Shown here one piece after another: positions 16,810 through 25,130 of a DNA stretch of 64,000 nt; position 1 is the first letter of the stretch, and each line of letters opens with the position of its first letter. The translations under genes and the position numbers were made by a program. Origin of the DNA: Roseateles sp. XES5. GTDB taxonomy: Bacteria; Pseudomonadota; Alphaproteobacteria; Rhizobiales; Rhizobiaceae. A model generated the notes under the pieces. It saw only the letters and a list, made by a program, of their open reading frames with translations, made no database searches and was not told where the DNA came from. The DNA is taken from NCBI RefSeq assembly GCF_020535545.1, contig NZ_CP084752.1:806001-870000 (forward strand), written 5' to 3'.

Positions 16810-17967
16810 ATGAACGATCTTGTCAGCCTCAGGCAGGGCGCTCTTGCGCCCGGCCACACGAAGGATATTGCCGAAGCGCTGATGTCCCAGACGGGCATGC
16901 GGGTCGACGGGGATCGCCGGCGCGGCCGGGGCGCGGGCCTGAACTTCACCGGGCGTTTCGAGCCGGTGACACGGGAGGGTTTCGACGACGGCTGGCAGAC
17001 ACTGGAGGAGCTTCCGCCTTTCCGCACCGAGGTGCAGGTGGAAAAGCCGCGCAGCATCCTCTCCAGCAACCAGTCGCCCGACATCAGCTTCGAGCGCTCC
17101 ATCAATCCCTACCGGGGCTGCGAGCATGGCTGCATCTACTGCTTTGCCCGGCCGACGCACGCCTTCATGGGCCTGTCCGCCGGCCTCGATTTCGAGGCGA
17201 AGCTCTTCGCCAAGCCGGATGCGCCGCGGCTGCTCGAACGGGAGCTCTCCAAGCCCGGCTACAAGCCGCGCGTCATCGCCATCGGCACCAACACCGATCC
17301 CTACCAGCCGATCGAGAAGGAATGGCGCATCATGCGGCAGATCCTCGAGGTGCTGGACAAGGCGAACCACCCGGTCTCCATCGTCACCAAGTCGGCGCTG
17401 GTGATGCGCGACATCGACATCCTCTCGCGCATGGCCGCACGCGGCCTTGCCTGGGTCGGCCTGTCGGTGACGACGCTCGACCGCAAGCTCGCCCGCACGA
17501 TGGAGCCGCGCGCCGCCACCCCGCCCCGCCGGCTGGAGGCGATCCGCGCCCTCTCGGACGCGGGCATTCCGACCGCCATCATGATGGCGCCGATCATTCC
17601 GGGCCTCAACGACCACGAGATCGAGCGGGTGCTGGATTCCGGCAAGGCGGCGGGCGCGCTGGAGGCGAGCTATGTGCTGCTCCGCCTGCCGCTGGAGGTC
17701 AGCCCCCTCTTCCGCGACTGGCTGCTGCGCAACTATCCGGACCGCTACCGCCATGTCATGTCGCTGGTGCGCTCCATGCGCGGCGGCAAGGATTACGACG
17801 CCGAGTTCGGCAAGCGCATGAAGGGGGCCGGTCCCTATGCCTGGCAGATCGCCCGCCGCTTCGAGATGGCCACCAAGCGGCTGGAACTGACCCGCACCCG
17901 CCGCACGCTCGCCGTCGACCAATTCGTGCCGCCTTCGGGCAGCGGCGTGCAGCTTTCGCTGCTGTAA
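16810..17967 (+). CDS. PA0069-family radical SAM protein
   Basis: A 385-residue radical SAM enzyme of the PA0069 family (related to SplB-type spore photoproduct lyases and Rv2578c). The three cluster cysteines are C104, C108 and C111 in [11 protein letters not shown], followed by the family-typical [29 protein letters not shown] and [13 protein letters not shown] are also conserved. It should bind a 4Fe-4S cluster and cleave S-adenosylmethionine; the substrate is not known, and a role in DNA repair has been suggested for the family. The ATG after GGAG was chosen; an in-frame ATG 36 bases upstream is also possible. Confidence 0.9.
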   Translation: MNDLVSLRQGALAPGHTKDIAEALMSQTGMRVDGDRRRGRGAGLNFTGRFEPVTREGFDDGWQTLEELPPFRTEVQVEKPRSILSSNQSPDISFERSINPYRGCEHGCIYCFARPTHAFMGLSAGLDFEAKLFAKPDAPRLLERELSKPGYKPRVIAIGTNTDPYQPIEKEWRIMRQILEVLDKANHPVSIVTKSALVMRDIDILSRMAARGLAWVGLSVTTLDRKLARTMEPRAATPPRRLEAIRALSDAGIPTAIMMAPIIPGLNDHEIERVLDSGKAAGALEASYVLLRLPLEVSPLFRDWLLRNYPDRYRHVMSLVRSMRGGKDYDAEFGKRMKGAGPYAWQIARRFEMATKRLELTRTRRTLAVDQFVPPSGSGVQLSLL

Positions 17968-18199
17968 GCATCGGCGCTTCGGCGCTGTCGCCGGGGGATT
18001 GAAGCGGGGCCGCCACCCCTTTCATCCCCCGGCGAAAGGCAAGACGGGCAGCCATGCCCTTGAAATGCAGCCTTGCCGGGCCGTCAGGCCCGGCCTCTTC
18101 TTCCGCCGCGCCATTCCCCGGGCGCGCGGTCGTTCCTCCGGCATCCGCCTCCTGCCGGAGGACTTGCAGGGAATCGGATGGATGTGCGAGGTTCGCCGC

Positions 18200-18850
18200 A
18201 TGTCCCGTGTCACATCCTCCGATTCCCGCCTTCTTTTCGATCTGCCCGAAGGGCCTGATTTCGCGATGGAAAGCGCCGCCCGTGCGCGTGGCATCTGGCC
18301 CGTCGCCGGCACGGACGAGGCAGGACGCGGGCCGCTCGCCGGCCCCGTCGTCGCGGCCGCCGTGATCCTCGATCCCGACAACATTCCCCCCGGCCTGCAC
18401 GATTCCAAGCAGCTCAGCGCCGCGCGGCGCGAGGCGCTGTTCACGCTCATCATGCAGAGCGCCTTCGTCTCCGTCGCCTCCAGCGGATCGCGCCGGATCG
18501 ATACGACGGATATCCGCAAGGCGAGCCTCGATGCGATGCGCCGCGCCGTCGCCGGCCTCGAAGTCGCGCCGAACCTGGTGCTGACCGACGGCCGCGACGT
18601 GCCACCGGGCCTTGCCTGCGAAGGCCGCGCCGTGGTCAAGGGCGACGCCCTTTCCGTCTCCATCGCCGCCGCCTCCATCGTCGCGAAGGTGACCCGCGAC
18701 CGCATGATGGCCCGCGCCGACACCACCTTCCCCGGCTACGGCTTCGCCATCCATGCCGGCTATGCCACCGAGGTCCATCGCAAGGCGATCGAGACCAACG
18801 GCCCCTGCCGCCTGCACCGCATGAGCTTCCGGCCGCTGCGGCAGGACTGA
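18200..18850 (+). CDS. rnhB: Ribonuclease HII
   Basis: A 216-residue type 2 RNase H that cuts RNA within RNA-DNA hybrids and removes misincorporated ribonucleotides. The metal-binding D39-E40 lies in [14 protein letters not shown], a third acidic residue in VLTDGRDV and a further one in [14 protein letters not shown] C-terminal segment [15 protein letters not shown]. The frame is open from 17999, but only this ATG (GAGG 9 bp upstream) gives a normal family N-terminus; the upstream 230 bp between the radical SAM gene and rnhB shows no other gene. Confidence 0.95.
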   Translation: MSRVTSSDSRLLFDLPEGPDFAMESAARARGIWPVAGTDEAGRGPLAGPVVAAAVILDPDNIPPGLHDSKQLSAARREALFTLIMQSAFVSVASSGSRRIDTTDIRKASLDAMRRAVAGLEVAPNLVLTDGRDVPPGLACEGRAVVKGDALSVSIAAASIVAKVTRDRMMARADTTFPGYGFAIHAGYATEVHRKAIETNGPCRLHRMSFRPLRQD

Positions 18851-19034
18851 TCGACGGGGCCGAAGCCACCCTCCCTCCGCTGTCCCTCGGCACGCCGCCG
18901 CTCCCGCTTGTTCTCTGCCACCGCAAAGAGGTTCCTCGGCACGCGGACAGGCCACTGCGGGCTAAACCGCGTCGCATACATTCCTTCTCAACATCGTCAT
19001 TGCAAACGAGATAAGTCCATGCTTATCTGTTGTC

Positions 19035-19349
19035 ATGATAGAGCACGACATCTTCAAGGCCCTCGCCGATCCGACCCGCCGCACGATCTTCGAGAGGCTG
19101 GCAGGCGGGGCCTTGAATGCCAGTGCGCTGCGCGAGGGCATGGAGATCAGCCAGCCGGCCATGTCCCAGCACCTCGCCGTGCTGCGCAATGCCCGGCTGG
19201 TGCGCGAGGAGCGGCAGGGACGCTTCGTGAACTACGAGGTCGATCCGGATGGCCTCGCGCTCATTGCCGGCTGGCTTGCCAAATACCGCGCCTACTGGCC
19301 GGCGCGCATCGATGCCTTGCGGGATCTGCTGAAGGAAATGGATCAATGA
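19035..19349 (+). CDS. ArsR-family transcriptional regulator
   Basis: A 104-residue winged-helix repressor. DPTRRTIFERLAGGALNASALRE (first half shown in pieces: residues 13-35) and the recognition helix ISQPAMSQHLAVLRNAR at about 40-56 are canonical. No cysteine metal site is present, so it is not a metal sensor of the classical ArsR type but belongs to the group paired with SRPBCC proteins. The stop codon overlaps the ATG of the SRPBCC gene (ATGA), and such pairs are usually autoregulated operons. Confidence 0.9.
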   Translation: MIEHDIFKALADPTRRTIFERLAGGALNASALREGMEISQPAMSQHLAVLRNARLVREERQGRFVNYEVDPDGLALIAGWLAKYRAYWPARIDALRDLLKEMDQ

Positions 19350-19705
19350 ACGACAGGACAAGCGAGCGACAGACGCCCGATCTGGTGCAGGAATACGATC
19401 TCGACGCGCCGCCCGAAAAGGTCTGGCGGGCGATCAGCCTTCCGGCCTTCCGCGAACGGTGGCTGCCCGGCGACCGGCTGGCCGACACCGCGCCGCTGGC
19501 CACGGTGCCCGGCGAAGAGATCCGCTACCGGATGCGCGACGACGATCCGCCCTATCTCGAAAGCAGCGTAGCCTTCCGGCTGACGCCCAATGGCCGTGGC
19601 GGCACCCGGCTTCGGATCGTCCACGAACTCACCGATGCGCGGCTGAGACCTGCCGGACCGCGGGCTCTGAACGACAACGGGCACGCGCTGCTGAGCGCCG
19701 CCTGA
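19346..19705 (+). CDS. SRPBCC (AHSA1/START-like) domain protein
   Basis: A 119-residue protein of the activator of Hsp90 ATPase 1-like SRPBCC family. It begins with the typical VQEYDLDAPPEKVWRAISLPAFRERWLPGD and continues as a hydrophobic ligand-binding fold. The C-terminus is shorter than usual (most are 140-150 residues) and ends in ALNDNGHALLSAA just before a repeat array; a TGA at 19703-19705 next to the repeat may have trimmed it. Overlaps the ArsR gene by 4 bases. Ligand unknown. Confidence 0.8.
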   Translation: MNDRTSERQTPDLVQEYDLDAPPEKVWRAISLPAFRERWLPGDRLADTAPLATVPGEEIRYRMRDDDPPYLESSVAFRLTPNGRGGTRLRIVHELTDARLRPAGPRALNDNGHALLSAA

Positions 19706-19814
19706 AGCATTTCCAGCCAAAGCGCTATCGCTTTGGCGCAGGACAATGCGACAACAAAGGCTCAAGCATTTCCAGCGAAAGCGGCGCCGCTTTCGCGTCG
19801 GATAAGGCGTCAGC
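19706..19814. repeat. Two tandem copies of a short palindromic repeat
   Basis: Two units 59 bp apart, each starting AGCATTTCCAGC and followed by an AAAGCG...CGCTTT hairpin (CAAAGCGctatCGCTTTG in the first, GAAAGCGgcgcCGCTTTC in the second). This unit is common between rhizobial genes; further forms occur inverted at 46904-47007 and as a degraded copy near 36448-36475. It sits directly after the SRPBCC stop codon and before the clpP promoter. Confidence 0.8.
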
Positions 19815-19885
19815 AATTCCGGGCTAGCAATCGCTCCGGAACGACTCCCATTCCCCTCCCCAACATCACAGACAGGAGATCGCCG

Positions 19886-20509
19886 ATGCGCGACACGATG
19901 CAGCTCGTCCCCATGGTCGTCGAGCAATCCAGCCGGGGCGAACGCTCCTTCGATATCTATTCCCGCCTGCTGCGCGAAAGAATCATCTTCCTCAACGGCG
20001 AGGTGAACGACGCCGTCTCCGCGCTCGTCTGCGCGCAGCTTCTGTTCCTGGAGGCGGAGGACCCGAAGAAGCCCATCCAGCTTTACGTCAACTCGCCCGG
20101 CGGGGTCGTCACCAGCGGCTTTGCCATGTACGACACCATGCGCTACATCCGCGCGCCCGTGCACACGCTGTGCATGGGCACGGCCCGCTCTATGGGCTCG
20201 TTCCTGCTGATGGCGGGCGAACCCGGCACGCGGGCGGCCCTGCCCAATTCCAGCATCCTCATCCACCAGCCGCTCGGCGGCTTCCAGGGGCAGGCCTCCG
20301 ACATGCTCATCCACGCCGAGGAGATCCTGAAGACCAAGCAGCGCATGACGCGGCTCTATGCCGAGCATTGCGGGCGCAGCTACGAGGACTTCGAGCGCGC
20401 CATGGACCGCGATCGCTTCATGACGGCCGAAGAGGCTTTGGAATGGGGCCTGATCGACCGCATTCTCACCGAACGCGCTATCGGCGAGCCCCCTCGCGAG
20501 GGGAACTGA
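19886..20509 (+). CDS. clpP: ATP-dependent Clp protease proteolytic subunit (stand-alone paralogue)
   Basis: A 207-residue ClpP serine protease with an intact triad: S102 in [10 protein letters not shown]127 in [15 protein letters not shown] and D176 in [19 protein letters not shown]. It would form the tetradecameric chamber used with ClpA or ClpX. No clpX or lon follows, so this is probably an accessory ClpP paralogue like the extra copies known in rhizobia, rather than the main clpP-clpX-lon locus. The usual GMAASMG around the serine is GTARSMG here. The ATG follows AGGAG. A palindromic repeat begins 11 bp after the stop codon. Confidence 0.92.
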   Translation: MRDTMQLVPMVVEQSSRGERSFDIYSRLLRERIIFLNGEVNDAVSALVCAQLLFLEAEDPKKPIQLYVNSPGGVVTSGFAMYDTMRYIRAPVHTLCMGTARSMGSFLLMAGEPGTRAALPNSSILIHQPLGGFQGQASDMLIHAEEILKTKQRMTRLYAEHCGRSYEDFERAMDRDRFMTAEEALEWGLIDRILTERAIGEPPREGN

Positions 20510-20520
20510 CGGTCCGCGTC

Positions 20521-20622
20521 TGGAGCATGCCAGGTTCAGATTGAACCAGGCATGCTCTAAATTCTTTTTTTTCGTTTGTCTTTTCGGGAAAACCGGCTCC
20601 CACTTTTCCCTGACGAACTCTA
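20521..20622. repeat. Mosaic repeat with inverted ends, copy 2
   Basis: A 102-bp relative of the element at 16042-16144 with TGGAGCATGCCAGG at the left end and CCTGACGAACTCTA at the right. In this copy the left TAG has become TGG, and neither end is used as a stop codon. It lies between clpP and the terminator of the atp operon. Confidence 0.88.
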
Positions 20623-20652
20623 GCGGACGGGCGCCTTCGTTGTCGGTGCAAA

Positions 20653-20686
20653 GCAAAAAGGCCGGAGCAGAGCCCCGGCCTTTTGC
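20653..20686. terminator. Bidirectional terminator between clpP and the F0 operon
   Basis: A 12-bp stem GCAAAAGGCCGG/CCGGCCTTTTGC with a short loop; the A-run on one side and T-run on the other make it usable from both strands. It lies 19 bp after the atpF stop codon (minus strand) and downstream of clpP (plus strand). Confidence 0.85.
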
Positions 20687-20705
20687 AATCCTTCGTGAAG
20701 ATGCC

Positions 20706-21191
20706 TCAGTTGAGGCGGGCCTTCACTTCGCTGATGGCGTTGTCGAAGAGCGACTTGCCGGTGGCGGCATCGGCCTTGGCGGCGATGACCTTTTCAGCGG
20801 CGGCGACAGCGAGGTCGACGGCAGCGGAACGCACGGCGTTGATCGCGTCGGCTTCCGCCTGCTTGATCTTCTGCTCGGAGAGCGCCGTGCGGCGGGCGAC
20901 GTATTCCTCGGTCTTCTGCTTGGCATCGGCCGTCAGGGCGCTTGCCTCGCGTTCAGCGGCGGCGACGATGCTGGCGGCTTCCGCTTCGGCATCCTTGCGC
21001 TTGCGCTGGTATTCGGCGAGCAGGTGCTGGGCTTCCTCGCGAAGACGCTTGGCTTCCGCCAGCTCGTTCTGGATCTTCTCGGCGCGGGCGTCGAGACCCT
21101 TTGCCATCATGCCCGGAACCTTGAGGTAGGCGATGAGGGCCAGGAACAGGAGGAGGCCGACAAAGGCGTAGAATGTTGCGTCGAATTCCAT
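20706..21191 (-). CDS. atpF: F0F1 ATP synthase subunit b
   Basis: A 161-residue peripheral stalk subunit of the F0 sector: a single N-terminal membrane helix (YAFVGLLLFLALIAYLKVPG, residues 8-27) followed by a long Ala/Glu/Lys-rich coiled coil. It connects the F0 membrane ring with F1. It is the last gene of an operon atpI-atpB-atpE-atpF'-atpF, 11 bp downstream of the b' gene, and is followed by a strong terminator. The F1 genes are elsewhere, as is usual in alphaproteobacteria. Confidence 0.93.
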   Translation of the reverse strand: MEFDATFYAFVGLLLFLALIAYLKVPGMMAKGLDARAEKIQNELAEAKRLREEAQHLLAEYQRKRKDAEAEAASIVAAAEREASALTADAKQKTEEYVARRTALSEQKIKQAEADAINAVRSAAVDLAVAAAEKVIAAKADAATGKSLFDNAISEVKARLN

Positions 21192-21202
21192 CGAAACCTC
21201 CC

Positions 21203-21856
21203 TTACTCGCTTGCGGCCGACTTAACGGCGGAAGCGATCTCGGCCTTGGTGGCCTTGGTGCCGATCAGCTGTTCGACGACGGCTGCCGTGGTTTCCTCGG
21301 CGATGGAACCGACATCGGCAAGGGCCTTGGCCTTGATCTCAGCGATGCGCGTTTCGGCGCCGGCGATCTTGTCCTGCAGCGAGGCTTCGATCTTGGCGCG
21401 CTCGGCGTCGGCCTTGGCCTTGGCTTCGTCGCGGGCGGTCGAGGCGATCGCATTGCCCTTGGCACGGGCGGACGCGAGGTCCTGCTCGTAGGAGGCGACG
21501 GCGGCGTCGGCTTCCGCCTTCAGGCGGGACGCTTCGTCGAGGTCCTGCGCGATGCGATCATGGCGCGTCTCGAGGATGCCGCCGATGCGCGGAATGACGA
21601 CCTTCGACATGAGAAGGTAGAAAAGACCGAAGGTGATCGCGAGCCACAGGAGCTGCGATGCGAACGTGGTCTGGTCGAAAGGCGGGAAAACGCCGGAACC
21701 GGCTTCCTCGCCATGGGCGACACCCGTTTCGGTGTGCACTTCGCCTGCCGGCTGGGCCGCATGCGCGTCCGCAGGGGTCTCGTGCGAGGTTGCAGGAGTT
21801 TCCGCCTGGGCGATTTCAAAAGGGGTGGACTCGGCAGACGCCGGGGTCACAGACAT
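21203..21856 (-). CDS. atpG: F0F1 ATP synthase subunit b'
   Basis: A 217-residue b' subunit (often named atpF2 or atpG in Rhizobiales) that pairs with b as a heterodimeric stator. A polar Ala/Pro/Thr/Glu-rich extension of about 60 residues precedes the membrane helix ([20 protein letters not shown], about 68-87), then a coiled coil with [20 protein letters not shown] at its start. A GTG two codons upstream is possible; this ATG follows GGAGG at good spacing. The N-terminal extension is longer than in b and is typical for rhizobial b'. Confidence 0.92.
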   Translation of the reverse strand: MSVTPASAESTPFEIAQAETPATSHETPADAHAAQPAGEVHTETGVAHGEEAGSGVFPPFDQTTFASQLLWLAITFGLFYLLMSKVVIPRIGGILETRHDRIAQDLDEASRLKAEADAAVASYEQDLASARAKGNAIASTARDEAKAKADAERAKIEASLQDKIAGAETRIAEIKAKALADVGSIAEETTAAVVEQLIGTKATKAEIASAVKSAASE

Positions 21857-21946
21857 GCTCACCTCCAGGGGGCACTCTCAGATCATGTACGGAACGTACG
21901 GTGGACCACGGCCCTTGCGGGGCCATGGTCCAGTCCTCGGCCGATA

Positions 21947-22174
21947 TCAGACGGCGAAGAGGAGAAGGAGAGCGATGAGCAGCGAGAAGATGCCCAGAGC
22001 TTCCGTAACGGCGAAGCCGAATACGAGACGGCCGAACTGGCTGTCAGCAGCAGACGGGTTGCGCAGAGCGCCGGCCAGGTAGTTGCCGAAGATGTTGCCG
22101 AGGCCGAGAGCCGTGCCGGCGAGACCGAACGTGGCAAGACCTGCGCCGATGAACTTTGCTGCTTCCGCTTCCAT
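21947..22174 (-). CDS. atpE: F0F1 ATP synthase subunit c
   Basis: A 75-residue hairpin of two membrane helices that forms the proton-driven c-ring. The polar loop RNPSAA is at about 38-43 and the proton-carrying carboxylate is E58 (VTEALGIF). The residues are Glu rather than the Asp of E. coli, as usual in alphaproteobacteria. There are 90 bp between it and the b' gene, longer than other gaps in the operon, perhaps to allow a differential stability signal for this highly needed subunit. Confidence 0.95.
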   Translation of the reverse strand: MEAEAAKFIGAGLATFGLAGTALGLGNIFGNYLAGALRNPSAADSQFGRLVFGFAVTEALGIFSLLIALLLLFAV

Positions 22175-22240
22175 GTTGAACTCCTTGAATGGGTTGTTGC
22201 GGCTTATGAGCGACGCCCGAGGGCGCCGACGACTGTTTCC

Positions 22241-22993
22241 TTAGTGACCACCCGGATGCACGGCATCGTTGAGGTACATGCATGTCAGAACTGCGAAGAC
22301 ATAGGCCTGCAGGAACGACACGAGGAATTCGAGACCGGTCAGGGCGACGGTCATGAGAAGGGGCAGGATCGAACCGACGACACCCACGGCGCCGAGCGCG
22401 CTCAGCGAGGTGACGAAGCCGGCGAAGACCTTGAGCGTGATGTGACCCGCCAGCATGTTGGCGAAAAGACGGATCGAGAGGCTGATCGGACGCGAGAGGA
22501 ACGAGATGACCTCGATCGAGACGACCAGCGGCAGAAGCGCGCCGGGAACGCCCGACGGTACGAAGAGCTTCAGGAAGCCGAAGCCATGCTTGTAGAAACC
22601 GTAGAAGACCACCGTGCCGATGACGAGAAGCGCCAGGGCGAAGGTGACGATGATCTGGCTGGTGACCGTGAAGAAGTACGGCATCATGCCCAGGAGGTTC
22701 GCGGTGAGCACGAACATGAAGAGCGAGAAGACGAACGGGAAGAACTTCATCCCGTGGCTGCCCGCCCCTTCGCGAAGCATCGAGGCGATGAACTCGTAGG
22801 ACATTTCCGAAACCGACTGCATGCGGCTCGGAACGAGGCCGCGCTGGCCGGTCGTGAAGTAGAGGAAGCCCGTGGCGGCCGCGACGGTCGCGACCATGAA
22901 GAGCGAAGCGTTGGTGAACGAGAAATCGATGCCGCCGATTTCGATCGGAACAATCTTGTTGACCAGGAACTGATGGGTCGGATCGTTGGACAC
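22241..22993 (-). CDS. atpB: F0F1 ATP synthase subunit a
   Basis: A 250-residue polytopic membrane protein that forms the proton half-channels of F0. The essential arginine is R175 in [14 protein letters not shown], and the region [15 protein letters not shown] and the C-terminal [21 protein letters not shown] are canonical. It lies 66 bp before atpE and 61 bp after atpI on the same strand. Confidence 0.95.
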   Translation of the reverse strand: MSNDPTHQFLVNKIVPIEIGGIDFSFTNASLFMVATVAAATGFLYFTTGQRGLVPSRMQSVSEMSYEFIASMLREGAGSHGMKFFPFVFSLFMFVLTANLLGMMPYFFTVTSQIIVTFALALLVIGTVVFYGFYKHGFGFLKLFVPSGVPGALLPLVVSIEVISFLSRPISLSIRLFANMLAGHITLKVFAGFVTSLSALGAVGVVGSILPLLMTVALTGLEFLVSFLQAYVFAVLTCMYLNDAVHPGGH

Positions 22994-23054
22994 CGTTTAT
23001 CTCTCTCGCTTGCCCGCCTTTCGGCGGAAGTCACCCACTATTGAGACCGCGCCG

Positions 23055-23450
23055 TCAGGCGCCGTCCTTCGTCTTGGTTTCGTCCCGTCCGCTGTCCGGC
23101 CTGGCGTGCTCTCGGCCTGCCAGCCTGTCGACCGGATGGGGCGATGCCACCATGCCAGCCGCGCGCATGACGTTCAGAACGCCGGCACTGAAGCCAAGGA
23201 GCAGAAGAACGATCATCCCCCAAGGCCCTGTACCCGCAAAATGGTCCAAAAGATAGCCCAGAAGCGCCCCGACGATGACGGCCGCGACGAACTCGCTCGA
23301 GAGCTTCATGGCAACCGCATAGCCTGTACGGCTTTCGGCTGCGCGCGCCTCGGCGGCGGCGTCCGCCCCGTCTGTCTTGCGCTTTTCCGCGAGTTCCGCG
23401 TCCAGGCGCTTCAGCCGGTCTTCCAGACTTTCCTTTCGATCGTCGGTCAT
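23055..23450 (-). CDS. atpI: ATP synthase protein I
   Basis: A 131-residue AtpI protein, an assembly helper for the c-ring. It has a charged N-terminus with RLKRLDAELAEKRK, two membrane helices (VAAVIVGALLGYLLDHF and MIVLLLLGFSAGVLNVM, about residues 54-70 and 78-94) and a charged tail. It is first in the F0 operon. The 275 bp upstream, up to the SleB gene stop, must hold the operon promoter; it is notably AT-rich around 23520-23640 and contains no gene I can support. Confidence 0.88.
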   Translation of the reverse strand: MTDDRKESLEDRLKRLDAELAEKRKTDGADAAAEARAAESRTGYAVAMKLSSEFVAAVIVGALLGYLLDHFAGTGPWGMIVLLLLGFSAGVLNVMRAAGMVASPHPVDRLAGREHARPDSGRDETKTKDGA

Positions 23451-23725
23451 GGCGTCCTCCTCGTCGTTCCCGCCGGCGCTTTCGCCCCATTGCGGACATA
23501 TTGAAGGCTAGGATTCAAGCCGTATCCGACCCCTTTTGAAGTCGGCCGCAACATAGTTTTAGGTGCCAGCATAGTCAAGGCATGGCGAAGCTTTGCGTAA
23601 CAGCAAATATAATCTGGAAAATCAATAGCTTACAAAGATTCACGCGTCGAGCGCGACTCTCTGTCCCGGGAATCGCCGGGGGTGTGGCGTGGACTCACCA
23701 CGCCGGGGCGCATGCCTTTCGCGCC

Positions 23726-24931
23726 TCAGCTCCAGCCGCCGCCATAGGTGCGGTAGAAGATATGCTTGCCGATCTTGGCGACGCGCTTCATGGTCCGGCC
23801 CCAGGGCGGGCTGACATAGGTCGCGTGATAATGGGTCGCCGATCCGACGTCCTCGAACCAGATCTTGCCGGCCGTGACCGCCATGGCGATCTCCTTGGCG
23901 GTCTTCCAGTGCCAGGGCGAGAGAATGAGATCGGGAATGCGGTCGCAGGCGAAGGAGAACTGGCAGCGGTTGCGCCAGTTTTCGTTCTGGTAGACGACGC
24001 CGCAGATGGTTTTCGGATAGGCGGGATTGCGCACGCGGTTGAGGATGACCTGGGCAACGGCGGCCTGGCCCTTCACCTCCTCGCCGCGCGCCTCGAAATA
24101 GATGCCTTCCGCAAGGCACTTCTGTTCCTTGGCGGTGAAGACCTCCGCCGGCAGCGCCGTCGCGGCCCAGGCGTGATCGTCGGGCGAAATGTCGGGGATG
24201 AAGCGGCCGAGTTCCTTCTTCGGCTTCAGGATCGAATCGAAGGGCGATTCCCGGGCATAGTCCGGCTCGACGCGCGCATAGGCGGTCGCCAGGATGTCGG
24301 CCTTGTCGTTGGTGACGAGGCTGGCGATGACCGGCGAGACGCCGATATTCTTGTGGACCGGCTGCTTCTTGTAGAAGGCCGTCGCGATCTCGATTTCCTT
24401 GCCCTTGATGTCGGACTTGGCGAAGGCCATGCGCTGGCCGGTATCGAAGACCGGCGAGAGGAGCGAGCTGGTGCGCTCGAGGATGGAGCCGGCGGTGAAG
24501 TCCTTCGGCGGGAGAACAGGCATGACCGCGACGATGCGGCCCTTCTTGTCGCGGCGGTTGATGCGGTCTTCGTCGGGGATTTCGCCATTGCCCTTGTGCT
24601 CGCTGCGCACCGCCGCCTTCATGCCGCCCGGCAGTTCCACCCCTGCCCCGCTTTCGATGCCGCCGGTGATCATGGCGTCGGCGAACTCGATCTCCACCTC
24701 ATGCACGGAGCCGGCGGGAGAGCGGGTCAGCACCATGGTCTGGTTGCCGCCCTTGCGGTTGAGGCCGGCGAGATAGGTGGCAAGGTCCGTATGGGCGGAC
24801 GGCGTGGGCAGGACGGCGGCGATGCCGAGGCCGAGCGCCAGGGGGATTTTCCATTCCCGCTTCAGATACGCGAGGAAGCGGCCTGCACCTGCATGACGAA
24901 TGCTACGCTTACGCAACTGACTACTCCGCAC
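23726..24931 (-). CDS. SleB-type cell wall hydrolase
   Basis: A membrane-anchored hydrolase of the Hydrolase_2 (SleB) family, probably a lytic enzyme acting on peptidoglycan. The SleB domain occupies the last 130 residues, with the probable catalytic Glu in CLAEGIYFEARGE and QAAVAQVILNRVRNP next to it; NRCQFSFACD and the C-terminal HYHATYVSPPWG are typical. One membrane helix (IPLALGLGIAAVLP) lies near the N-terminus. I place the start at GTG 24931 (401 residues) because an ATG at 25060 would add 43 unusual residues and would overlap the ATTAACC dyad at 25059-25081. The start remains uncertain. Confidence 0.75.
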   Translation of the reverse strand: MRSSQLRKRSIRHAGAGRFLAYLKREWKIPLALGLGIAAVLPTPSAHTDLATYLAGLNRKGGNQTMVLTRSPAGSVHEVEIEFADAMITGGIESGAGVELPGGMKAAVRSEHKGNGEIPDEDRINRRDKKGRIVAVMPVLPPKDFTAGSILERTSSLLSPVFDTGQRMAFAKSDIKGKEIEIATAFYKKQPVHKNIGVSPVIASLVTNDKADILATAYARVEPDYARESPFDSILKPKKELGRFIPDISPDDHAWAATALPAEVFTAKEQKCLAEGIYFEARGEEVKGQAAVAQVILNRVRNPAYPKTICGVVYQNENWRNRCQFSFACDRIPDLILSPWHWKTAKEIAMAVTAGKIWFEDVGSATHYHATYVSPPWGRTMKRVAKIGKHIFYRTYGGGWS

Positions 24932-25058
24932 CCTGATGCGCGCGCAGGCCCTGCCGCCGGCCTGAACCGGCGTGTCTTCCTGCCCGGATTGTTCGTATGG
25001 GAGCCGGCCGCGCCGAAGCACGGGCCCGAAGCGGCTCGTTCTCAGGGTAAAATGAAGC

Positions 25059-25081
25059 ATTAACCTTGATGCTTGGTTAAT
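25059..25081. promoter_or_regulatory. ATTAACC-N9-GGTTAAT dyad before the SleB gene
   Basis: A symmetric pair of ATTAACC (25059-25065) and GGTTAAT (25075-25081). The half TTAACC is the CtrA half-site of alphaproteobacteria, but the spacing is not the TTAA-N7-TTAA of the full site. It lies 128 bp before the chosen SleB start. A similar pair with an 11-bp spacer precedes the epimerase gene. Confidence 0.4.
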
Positions 25082-25098
25082 GCGGAAAGACGCGAATG

Positions 25099-25118
25099 GG
25101 GGAGGCTGCCGCCTCCCC
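25099..25118 (-). terminator. Hairpin after kup
   Basis: GGGGAGGC (25099-25106) and GCCTCCCC (25111-25118) form an 8-bp GC stem with a TGCC loop, 13 bp past the kup stop codon. On the minus strand it is followed by only a weak T-rich stretch, so it may terminate inefficiently or protect the mRNA end. Confidence 0.55.
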
Positions 25119-25130
25119 TTCACGTTTTCG

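Noticed and set aside
19343..20656. Frames reading FVREKWEPVFPKRQTK on the minus strand
   Set aside because: This peptide is just the translation of the 103-bp palindromic repeat, seen again at 16100, 39180 and 47050, not a protein tail.
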